From Candidatus Hydrogenedentota bacterium (GTDB taxonomy: Bacteria; Hydrogenedentota; Hydrogenedentia; Hydrogenedentales; CAITNO01): 64,000 nucleotides of DNA. The notes beneath the pieces are model-generated. The model was given only the letters and a program-made list of their open reading frames with translations, searched no databases and was not told where the DNA came from. The stretch is from positions 62,001 to 126,000 of the forward strand of contig CAITNO010000110.1 of NCBI GenBank assembly GCA_903893795.1. Direction: 5' to 3'. Below, piece by piece: positions 19,118-25,944 of the stretch (its first letter is position 1; every line of letters begins with the position of its first letter). The position numbers were made by a program, and so were the translations under genes.

Positions 19118-19684
19118 ATGGAAGAAATGATAAAGGGCTATGAAAAAGCGCCTGTCAAGCGGTTCTTCTTGGACCACTGGCGCCAGATTGCCGTGGTTTT
19201 GGCGGGAGCAGGGTTGATTTCGCTTTACTTTGGCGGCTATTTGCACATTCCGGACCCCATGGAAGGCAAAATGGCGAAGGTGTTTTCTCTCACCACCCTT
19301 GACGGGAGGAAGGTAAACCTTTCGGACCATCTCGGGAAGGATGCGGTGCTGCTCGACTTCTGGGCGGTCTGGTGCCCCCCCTGCCGAAAATCCATTCCGG
19401 CGCTCGCCAGTATCGCGCAAGAGTATGGCCCGCGCGGTTTGGCCGTCTACGCGGTCAACCAGCAGGATTCGCCGGACGCCGTGCGCAACTTCCTGAAAAG
19501 TGAGCACGCAAACCTCCCCGTGCTCATGGACCCTGAAAGTGTCGTCGGCAACCTGTACGGGGTGTCCGGCATACCCAAGATGGTTCTTATCGACCACAGC
19601 GGGACCGTTACGCTTGTGCAGACGGGTTACGGTCCCGGCTCGGACCGGACCATTCGCAAGGCGGTCGAAGCCGCGCTCAAGTAG
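19118..19684 (+). CDS. TlpA/ResA-like membrane-anchored thioredoxin
   Basis: 188 aa. One N-terminal membrane helix (WRQIAVVLAGAGLISLYFGGYL) should leave the domain outside the cytoplasm. The thioredoxin fold has FWAVWCPPCRKSIPAL with the redox WCPPC motif, and GIPKMVLID supplies the cis-Pro loop. The AhpC/TSA-type opening (FSLTTLDGRKVNLSDHLGKDAVLLDFW) is typical of the TlpA/ResA group, which reduces disulfides on periplasmic substrates such as apocytochrome c. No cytochrome maturation genes are nearby, so the partner is unknown. Monocistronic as far as can be seen. Confidence 0.88.
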   Translation: MEEMIKGYEKAPVKRFFLDHWRQIAVVLAGAGLISLYFGGYLHIPDPMEGKMAKVFSLTTLDGRKVNLSDHLGKDAVLLDFWAVWCPPCRKSIPALASIAQEYGPRGLAVYAVNQQDSPDAVRNFLKSEHANLPVLMDPESVVGNLYGVSGIPKMVLIDHSGTVTLVQTGYGPGSDRTIRKAVEAALK

Positions 19685-19729
19685 GGGCTGGGGCGCTTCA
19701 ATCCGAGGGTGCTCCGCATCGCGGAAAAG

Positions 19730-19996
19730 TCATTTCATAGCTCGCAGGAGTTTGGCATCATCCTCATTCGCGGGGTTTTGCCCTTCCATTGCAGGCAGCC
19801 TCTGGGCCGACCGGGACCGGGTGATACACACAGGCAAGGTCCGGATATTCTTCGCCAGGGCCATGGGAACAGCCCATTTCTCCACTGATCCAAGAGCATA
19901 CTGACAACTGGTTGGCGAATCGTTCACCACATCCGGGCAGACGCAACGAAGCGGCGTATCCGGCTTTATGAACAACTCCGCCCTGCAACGCAGCAT
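19730..19996 (-). other. Isolated 88-codon ORF, possible gene remnant
   Basis: The 615-bp gap 19685-20299 holds no gene I can support firmly. This frame ends EGQNPANEDDAKLLRAMK and contains SPTSCQYALGSVEKW, which reads more like real protein than most shadow frames. However, it lacks a Shine-Dalgarno site and has an in-frame stop four codons upstream of the ATG. It may be the 3' remnant of a decayed gene. Confidence 0.25.
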
Positions 19997-20018
19997 GGTT
20001 GCAGAAATTCAAGTTGGA

Positions 20019-20048
20019 TTGCGGCGGTTACCGCCAATACTCTATAAT
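20019..20048 (+). promoter_or_regulatory. Promoter with palindromic spacer before the PKD lipoprotein gene
   Basis: TTGCGG, 18 bases, then a perfect -10 TATAAT. The spacer holds GGCGGT-T-ACCGCC, a perfect inverted repeat placed where a repressor would block polymerase. The leader to the ATG would be about 245 bases. Confidence 0.5.
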
Positions 20049-20299
20049 ATCGGTCGAAATTTGCATAAGCGTTGTCGGTGGTAAAAGCAGAATTCTGAGA
20101 AAGGCAGTTCAGGAATTGCCAAGAGCGCGGCCGCAGTTGGGTCCTCTGGTCTCTGCAGACCGCATCGGGCGGACCTATGAATTAAGATACGCCACGAAAC
20201 GTTGAATTAGTGAGTGAGCAGACGTGGCCGATCACACCTGTCTGAGTATGGCTCGCCCCAGCAGATCGTATGAACTCTCAACAAAGGAGATATCTCTTC

Positions 20300-22756
20300 A
20301 TGACGAAACAAAACGCTTTTCGACCGTGCAGGACCGTTCTGCTTTTTGGGATGTTGGTATTGATCCTTGCGGGCTGCAAGGCAGCTCCGATCGTGGTTTC
20401 CACAACCCCTGCGGACGGAGCCACACAGGTGCCCGCAGGCACGGTCATTCGTGCCACATTCAGCCGGGACATCAATCCCGACTCCGTCAACGCCTCCACT
20501 TTCACCCTGAGCCAGGGAACCACGGCGGTCTCCGGGCAGGTGTCCTATGATTCGGCCACGAAGACGGCCGCCTTTACTCCATCCGCACCGCTCGCACTCG
20601 GCAAACTCTGCACAGCCACGCTCGCCAAGGGCGTTGGCGCAGAAATCGAGGAGGCCAAGTGTCTGGACTGCAACTTCCCTTATCTGGCCGTCTCCATCCC
20701 CGTCGTGGCGGGTATCCTGGCGATTGTTGCGGCCCCTGCCCCCGGTCTGGCGGAAGATTTTGCCTGGACCTTCTCCACGGGTGCCGGCGGGGCGCCCCCC
20801 TCGGCGAAGGCCGGTTCGGACCAAAATGTCAATCTGGCACCGGGTGCCGTCAGTGTTGATGTGACACTTGACGGCAGTGCCTCGTCTTCCTCCGAAAAGT
20901 CCATCACCGCATACGCCTGGACCGGAGTTCCCGACCCCGAAGATGTGGCCAAGCCGACGGTAAGTGTTGGGCCGGGCACCCATGTCTTCACGCTCACGGT
21001 CACCGACAGCAGCGGTTTGGTGAGTGACCCGGACAGCGTGACCGTGTTTGTGAACCAACCCCCGGTTGCCGATGTCACTGCAAGCACCGACCTGGATGTC
21101 GTTCTGGCGCCCGGGCAGACGACGCTCCCGGTTGTTCTCGACAGCAGCCTGTCCGAAGATCCGGACGGCACCATCGTCGCATGGAATTGGAGCGGTGACC
21201 CCGACCCGGAAAATATCGCCAATCCGACGGTGGTGCTTGGGGCGGGAGTGCATGAGTTTACCCTTGTCGTGACCGATGACCGGGGCGCGGTAAGCCCTCC
21301 CGACACCATCACCATCACGGTGCATCTGGGAGCTGCAAACACGCCTCCGGTCGCACAGATTGTGGGTTCACCCAATCCCACCCATGCGGACACTTCGCTG
21401 GCCCCGGAAATCATCCCCGACGAAAGTGTGCTTTACGGTCTGCAGCAGTATGCCGGCGGAGGAATCAGCCTTGACCATATCAACCCCGCCGACGGCTCGG
21501 TGACCAAATCCGTTCCGGTGGTGCTTGCCAACTCGACCACAGGCGTAACCAATGGTTACGGGCTGGCCGCCGACCCGACAACCGGCACACTCTGGGCCGT
21601 GCTGCTTCTTCAGTCAGACAAATCCGACAAATTGATCACCAGCAGTCACGCTCTCCTTACCACACTTGACCCGGAAACGGGCGTGGCCCATCTGGTCGCG
21701 GAGATCACCGGAGAGGCGTGGCCCGAAGACCTCGCCTGCGCAGAGGACGGCACGCTCTACGCGGTGGGCAACAGCGAGGGCACGTCACTGTATACGGTCG
21801 ACAGGACAAATGGAGGCATGAGCCCCTTGTGGTCGCTGGACAGTTCCAGCGGCGGCTACGACGCCATTGTCTATGACCCGGCCCGGCACCGGCTTGCCCG
21901 CGCCTTTGAGACCCCCGGAGAGACGGTGCAGGTGCAGTACATCAACCTTGCCACCGGCGAGACCACTCCCGTGGATGTCGCCGCTCCGGCGGAAAACTAC
22001 ACTTTTTACCAGCCCACGGCGCTCACGGTTTTCGGCGGCGCCGCCACGCTGTATCTTGCCGAGAATGTAAGCCGTTCCAACAGACTCTCCACCCTCACCG
22101 TGTCGGGCAACATTGCGGCGGAGGTGGAGTTGCCTGCAGAAAACAGCACTTATGGCGGTCTGGCCTTTGGCTACAAGAAGAGATTTCCGGTCACGGCGGT
22201 GAATCTGTCCGGTGCCACCTCCTATGACCCCGACCCTGCGGACAGCATCGTCAGCTACGCCTGGACGGTGATTTCCGTGCCCGAGCACAGCGCGGTCACG
22301 GAGGTGGATAACCCGGCCGCAGTCAGCACAACTCTTACCCCGGATGTGCCCGGCGACTACACGGTGCAGCTTGTGGTCAGCGATGGAAAGGACAACAGCA
22401 CCCCCGTCACCTATGTCGTGATCTACGAGAACGCCCCGCCTGTGGCCAATGCCGGTCCCGACCAGATGGTGTCCAATTCCGACCCGTCGCTCGAAGTGTG
22501 CGTGGACGGCACCACCTCTTTCGACCCCGACGGCGACCCGCTTACGTACAGTTGGTCAGTCACCGATCCCTATGGTTCCCCGGCCTACCCGTACTTCTAT
22601 CCCGACGGCACCACCGCCCAGGTCTGCTTCAATTTTGGCAGCACACCCACGCCCGGCAATTACACGGTCACCCTGACGGTAACCGAAGCCAGGACGGGCG
22701 GCGCGTCCGCTACGGACAGCCTTACTCTGACCGTTACGGACGGGTCTGCCAAGTAG
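20300..22756 (+). CDS. Large lipoprotein with SbsA-like Ig, PKD-like domains and an inserted propeller-like region
   Basis: I start at ATG 20300, which has AAAGGAG ten bases upstream and begins a lipoprotein signal (FGMLVLILAGCKA); the track's Met is ten codons earlier. 818 aa. Order: Big_5/SbsA-like Ig (about 25-170, VVSTTPADGATQVPAGTVIRATFS); two PKD-like units (VDVTLDGSASSSS and a second ending DTITITV); then the first strand of a third PKD (TPPVAQIVGSPNPT), interrupted by about 270 residues of propeller-like repeats (YGLAADPTTGTLWAV, LACAEDGTLYAVGN). The PKD then resumes at VNLSGATSYDPDPADS, and a last PKD follows (PPVANAGPDQMV). It is anchored by lipid and faces outward; function unknown, probably adhesion or substrate sensing. 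Confidence 0.8.
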   Translation: MTKQNAFRPCRTVLLFGMLVLILAGCKAAPIVVSTTPADGATQVPAGTVIRATFSRDINPDSVNASTFTLSQGTTAVSGQVSYDSATKTAAFTPSAPLALGKLCTATLAKGVGAEIEEAKCLDCNFPYLAVSIPVVAGILAIVAAPAPGLAEDFAWTFSTGAGGAPPSAKAGSDQNVNLAPGAVSVDVTLDGSASSSSEKSITAYAWTGVPDPEDVAKPTVSVGPGTHVFTLTVTDSSGLVSDPDSVTVFVNQPPVADVTASTDLDVVLAPGQTTLPVVLDSSLSEDPDGTIVAWNWSGDPDPENIANPTVVLGAGVHEFTLVVTDDRGAVSPPDTITITVHLGAANTPPVAQIVGSPNPTHADTSLAPEIIPDESVLYGLQQYAGGGISLDHINPADGSVTKSVPVVLANSTTGVTNGYGLAADPTTGTLWAVLLLQSDKSDKLITSSHALLTTLDPETGVAHLVAEITGEAWPEDLACAEDGTLYAVGNSEGTSLYTVDRTNGGMSPLWSLDSSSGGYDAIVYDPARHRLARAFETPGETVQVQYINLATGETTPVDVAAPAENYTFYQPTALTVFGGAATLYLAENVSRSNRLSTLTVSGNIAAEVELPAENSTYGGLAFGYKKRFPVTAVNLSGATSYDPDPADSIVSYAWTVISVPEHSAVTEVDNPAAVSTTLTPDVPGDYTVQLVVSDGKDNSTPVTYVVIYENAPPVANAGPDQMVSNSDPSLEVCVDGTTSFDPDGDPLTYSWSVTDPYGSPAYPYFYPDGTTAQVCFNFGSTPTPGNYTVTLTVTEARTGGASATDSLTLTVTDGSAK

Positions 22757-22794
22757 CTTCACCTGCCTGCCCAAGACCGGCAACAACGGTGCTG

Positions 22795-22831
22795 CCGCGT
22801 CGCCTTTGCGGCGCGGCCGCAATTTCTTTTT
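22795..22831 (+). terminator. Intrinsic terminator of the PKD lipoprotein gene
   Basis: CCGCGTCGC and GCGGCGCGG pair over nine positions (one G-U) around a CTTT loop, followed by a T-rich tail AATTTCTTTTT. It starts 38 bases after the stop codon. Confidence 0.75.
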
Positions 22832-23085
22832 CGGCACAGTCAGGCCCGCCGGCGCACCTGCGCTTTTTTTGGCTCGGAACCGGGTCTTTGTCTTGCCCCG
22901 AAAGAGACACACAAGAGGCAATGCCGGGTTCACTTGGTCAGCTCCGGCCGCTCCCATTAGTCACCCCAGAACCTGAAAGTGCTGTTGAGTATAAAGGCCT
23001 CCTCCGCACCCAAGAATATCGCAGGGAAATTGATAGCAGTTGCCAGTCGTTCGCAATTTGGCGCGGTGCGGTGGGTGGGTGTATC

Positions 23086-23148
23086 CTACGGGGGTGCGCC
23101 GTAGCGTGTGGCAAGAGTGGGTACACCGTGCGGCGCGGTGTTGTTTTT
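23086..23148 (+). promoter_or_regulatory. Leader hairpin plus intrinsic terminator upstream of the AroG-type gene (possible attenuator)
   Basis: Hairpin 1, CTACGG-7 nt-CCGTAG (23086-23104), is followed by a terminator-like stem ACACCG-7 nt-CGGTGT with the tail TGTTTTT (23123-23148), 38 bases before the DAHP synthase ATG. GCGCCG (23096-23101) can instead pair with CGGCGC (23131-23136), which would break both stems. That is the geometry of an attenuator, but no aromatic-rich leader peptide was found. A TTGGCG-18-TATCCT candidate promoter at 23058-23087 would start transcription inside hairpin 1, so the true start matters. The rest of 22832-23057 shows nothing I can name. Confidence 0.45.
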
Positions 23149-23186
23149 GAACCGGTCCGAAGCGGCCGATGTGGCGGGTGGACAGC

Positions 23187-24275
23187 ATGCACAGAATAGA
23201 AAATGTCAATATCAGCGAGTTCACACCGCTGATTACGCCCAAGGCGCTCAAGACAGAATTGCCACTGTCCGAGAAGGCCGATGCGACGGTGGCGGACGCG
23301 CGCGAGGCGGTGTCGGCCATTTTGACGAAGCGGGACCCGCGGCTGATGGTGGTGGTGGGTCCCTGCTCCATCCATGACCGCGGGGCGGCCCTGGAATATG
23401 CGGAGCGGCTCAGCGCACTGAGCCGGGAACTGGCCGACCGCCTCTTTGTCGTGATGCGGGTGTATTACGAAAAGCCGCGGACAACGGTGGGCTGGAAGGG
23501 CCTGATCAACGACCCTAACCTGGACGGCAGCTACGATGTGGACAAGGGCCTGCGCAAGGCCCGTGAAATCCTGCTGCGGGTCAATGAAATGGGACTGCCC
23601 GCGGGAAGTGAACTGCTTGAGCCGGTCGTTCCGCAATATATCGCGGACCTGCTTGCCTGCGCCTCCATCGGCGCGCGCACGAGCGAGTCGCAGACGCACC
23701 GGGAGATGGCGAGCGGTCTGTCGATGCCGGTGGGCTTCAAGAACAGCACGGACGGCTACCTTCAGGTCGCCATCGATGGCGTGGTTTCGGCGGGACGGGC
23801 GCACCATTTCCTGGGCATTGACGCCGACGGCCGCACCTGCGTGGTGACCTCGCAGGGCAATCCAAACTGGCACATCATCCTGCGCGGCGGACGCACCGGC
23901 CCCAATTACGATCCGGTCAGCGTCATCAGCGCCGAGGAGCAGATGCGCGAGGCGGGGGTGGATCCGCGCATCATGGTCGACTGCAGCCACGCGAACTGCG
24001 GCAAACGTCCGCACCTTCAGGCGCACGTGCTGCGCGACGTGGTGCAGCAGCGGGTGGAGGGCAACACCTCGCTCATCGGGGTCATGCTGGAGAGCAATCT
24101 CAAGGGCGGCTGCCAAAAGGTGCCCGCCGACCTTTCGAAGCTTGAGTACGGCGTGAGCATCACTGACCCGTGCCTGGACTGGGAAACCACCGAACGGATA
24201 CTGCGCGAGGCCCACGACAAGCTGGGCACCTGCCCCGGCTGTGCCCGCCAGGACCGCGACAGCCACGGCCAATAG
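23187..24275 (+). CDS. aroG: 3-deoxy-7-phosphoheptulonate synthase, AroG / type I-alpha like
   Basis: About 362 aa. Family signatures: LMVVVGPCSIHDRGAALEYA, MRVYYEKPRTTVGWKGLIND, PVGFKNSTDGYLQVAIDG, SQGNPNWHIILRGG and VDCSHANCGKRPHLQ. This is the E. coli AroF/G/H subtype, normally feedback-inhibited by an aromatic amino acid; which one cannot be read from the sequence. Start chosen at ATG 23187 (MHRIENVNISEF); the track's ATG at 23169 adds six residues. It follows the leader terminator described above and is 41 bp upstream of mazG. With the I-beta enzyme at 11913 the cell has two different DAHP synthases. Confidence 0.92.
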   Translation: MHRIENVNISEFTPLITPKALKTELPLSEKADATVADAREAVSAILTKRDPRLMVVVGPCSIHDRGAALEYAERLSALSRELADRLFVVMRVYYEKPRTTVGWKGLINDPNLDGSYDVDKGLRKAREILLRVNEMGLPAGSELLEPVVPQYIADLLACASIGARTSESQTHREMASGLSMPVGFKNSTDGYLQVAIDGVVSAGRAHHFLGIDADGRTCVVTSQGNPNWHIILRGGRTGPNYDPVSVISAEEQMREAGVDPRIMVDCSHANCGKRPHLQAHVLRDVVQQRVEGNTSLIGVMLESNLKGGCQKVPADLSKLEYGVSITDPCLDWETTERILREAHDKLGTCPGCARQDRDSHGQ

Positions 24276-24316
24276 ATTTAGGCACCGCCCCAACCCTCGT
24301 GACGGGAACGAAAACC

Positions 24317-24745
24317 ATGGAACGCCAATACCCCCACATTCAATCCATGCCGGAGTCGGAGACGGAATGGTTCGGCGCGCTCATATCCCTGGCGCGTTTT
24401 CTGCGGTCGCCCGAGGGCTGCCCCTGGGACCAGAAGCAGCGCGCCATCGACTTTGCCAAATATGCCGGAGAGGAAATAGATGAATATGTGGAGGGGCTGG
24501 CCAAAGACGATCACGACAACGCCGAGGAGGAATTCGGCGACAGTCTCTTTGTGCTGCTTGCATCGATGGCGGCGGCCGAGGCCGAGGGGCGCTTTGACCT
24601 GCGCGGCGCAATGGCCCGCGCCCACGAGAAAATGATCCGGCGCCACGGGCACGTGTTTGACAATGAAAAGGCCTCCACGCCGGAGGAGGCAGTGGAGGCC
24701 TGGAACCGCATCAAGGCGGAGGAAAAGGCGCGCAAGCGCCCATAG
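24317..24745 (+). CDS. mazG: Single-domain MazG-family nucleotide pyrophosphohydrolase
   Basis: 142 aa from ATG 24317 (MERQYPHIQSMPES); the track ORF begins 49 codons earlier inside the aroG gene and has no conserved sequence there. MazG core motifs: SPEGCPWDQKQ, the EEIDEYVE metal-binding helix, EEEFGDSLFVLL, and the C-terminal HEKMIRRHGHVF. The family hydrolyses NTPs or dNTPs to monophosphates for pool sanitation. E. coli MazG has two such domains in about 263 residues; here there is only one, as in many other bacteria. It ends 3 bp from the convergent DapA-family gene. Confidence 0.85.
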   Translation: MERQYPHIQSMPESETEWFGALISLARFLRSPEGCPWDQKQRAIDFAKYAGEEIDEYVEGLAKDDHDNAEEEFGDSLFVLLASMAAAEAEGRFDLRGAMARAHEKMIRRHGHVFDNEKASTPEEAVEAWNRIKAEEKARKRP

Positions 24746-24748
24746 GCG

Positions 24749-25642
24749 TCAGATCACGCCCAGTTCCTCCATGTCTTTCGCCAGCTTCTTCAGTTCAGCC
24801 GCGGTGAGGTCGCGCATCGGCGGGCGCACAAAGCCGGCATCGAAACCGCGCAGGCGCGAACCCTCTTTGAACATGGCCGCCTTGCGGCCGTACTCGAAGA
24901 TGGTCGCGGCGCGGGCGAGGCGAAGCTGCTCTTTCCACGCTTTCTTGAGGTCGCCCTTGGCAAGGTGGTTGAACACGGCAACGTAAATCTCGCACACCAC
25001 GTTGGACAGGCCGGACACGGCGGCGGGGCAGCCGGCCAGAATGGCCTGAAAACCGTACTCGTCCACACCGTTGATCACATTGAAACCTGCGGGCATGAGC
25101 GCAAGCATCTGCGTGAGCGCGACCATGCTGCCCATGCTGTCCTTGATGCCCACGATATTGGGGTTCTTCTCGACCAGCTTGACCAGCAACTCGGGTGTGA
25201 TGGTGTTGCGCGCGCAGGACGGGATATTGTAGACGAGAATCGGGAGTTCGGGCACCGCCTTGGCGACGGTCGTGTAGTACTGCATGAGCGACGCGTCATC
25301 GTAGGCGTAGTAGAACGGCGTGACGATGGCGACGCCGGCCGCGCCGATTTCCTGCGCGTGACGGGTCAGTTCGAGGGTGCTTGCCGTGTCGAGACAACCG
25401 GTCTGCGGAAGGACCTTGGCCTTTTTCCCGACGGCGGCGACCACTTCCTCGGCAATCACCTTGCGCTCTTCAACGGACAGCAGCATGCCCTCGCCGGTGG
25501 TTCCGCAGGGGAAGAGTCCCTTGGCGCCCTGCTTGACCAAACGCTCCGCCAGCGGGCCGACCTTGTCAAAATCGACAAACTCACCGCCCTTGGTGAACGG
25601 GGTCATCATTGCGGAAATCACGCCTTCCAGCTTCATTTTCAT
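24749..25642 (-). CDS. DapA/NAL-superfamily aldolase or dehydratase, probably not a true DapA
   Basis: 297 aa from ATG 25642, with AAGGAG ten bases upstream; the track adds 68 unsupported N-terminal residues. The barrel signatures are present: FPCGTTGEG, the Tyr in LVYNIPS and the Schiff-base Lys in IVGIKDSMGS. Dihydrodipicolinate synthase normally has Arg in PSRTG to hold the carboxylate; here the sequence is PSCARNTI. That suggests another member of the superfamily (N-acetylneuraminate lyase, keto-deoxy sugar acid aldolase or similar). With sugar-active enzymes on both sides, a sugar-acid substrate is plausible but unproven. Confidence 0.82.
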   Translation of the reverse strand: MKMKLEGVISAMMTPFTKGGEFVDFDKVGPLAERLVKQGAKGLFPCGTTGEGMLLSVEERKVIAEEVVAAVGKKAKVLPQTGCLDTASTLELTRHAQEIGAAGVAIVTPFYYAYDDASLMQYYTTVAKAVPELPILVYNIPSCARNTITPELLVKLVEKNPNIVGIKDSMGSMVALTQMLALMPAGFNVINGVDEYGFQAILAGCPAAVSGLSNVVCEIYVAVFNHLAKGDLKKAWKEQLRLARAATIFEYGRKAAMFKEGSRLRGFDAGFVRPPMRDLTAAELKKLAKDMEELGVI

Positions 25643-25817
25643 CTTCTTGACACTCCTTCGTCCCGTGTGGACGCTTGTTCGATGCATGCCGGGTGCGCCC
25701 GGTAATTGCAGGACCACGGCGGACCGCCGTACCATAGTTGCCGGATGCTGGAACGGACACTCCCGCCGAGGTGGGGAGGGGACCGGACATCGCGGACGCG
25801 GAGAACGCGCGCGACAG

Positions 25818-25846
25818 AGTATACGCCCGCTTCGCGGCGGGCGCAA
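25818..25846 (-). promoter_or_regulatory. Candidate promoter of the DapA-family gene with inverted-repeat spacer
   Basis: On the minus strand TTGCGC, 17 bases, TATACT. The spacer carries CGCCCGC-6 nt-GCGGGCG, a perfect 7-bp inverted repeat that could be an operator. The leader to the ATG is about 170 bases with no named element. Confidence 0.4.
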
Positions 25847-25857
25847 TGTGGCGTGTT

Positions 25858-25885
25858 AATTGGAAATTAGCAATTAAGAATTAGG
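25858..25885. repeat. AT-rich heptad microrepeat (AATT every 7 bp)
   Basis: AATT occurs four times at exact 7-base steps (AATTGGA, AATTAGC, AATTAAG, AATTAGG). It is a short AT-rich island in GC-rich DNA, between the DapA-family promoter and the GH42-like gene. Confidence 0.65.
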
Positions 25886-25944
25886 TAAGGCAAATGGTGC
25901 TATTTGTCTGTGGAAAGTTGCCGGACCGTTGGATGGAGTACGGG

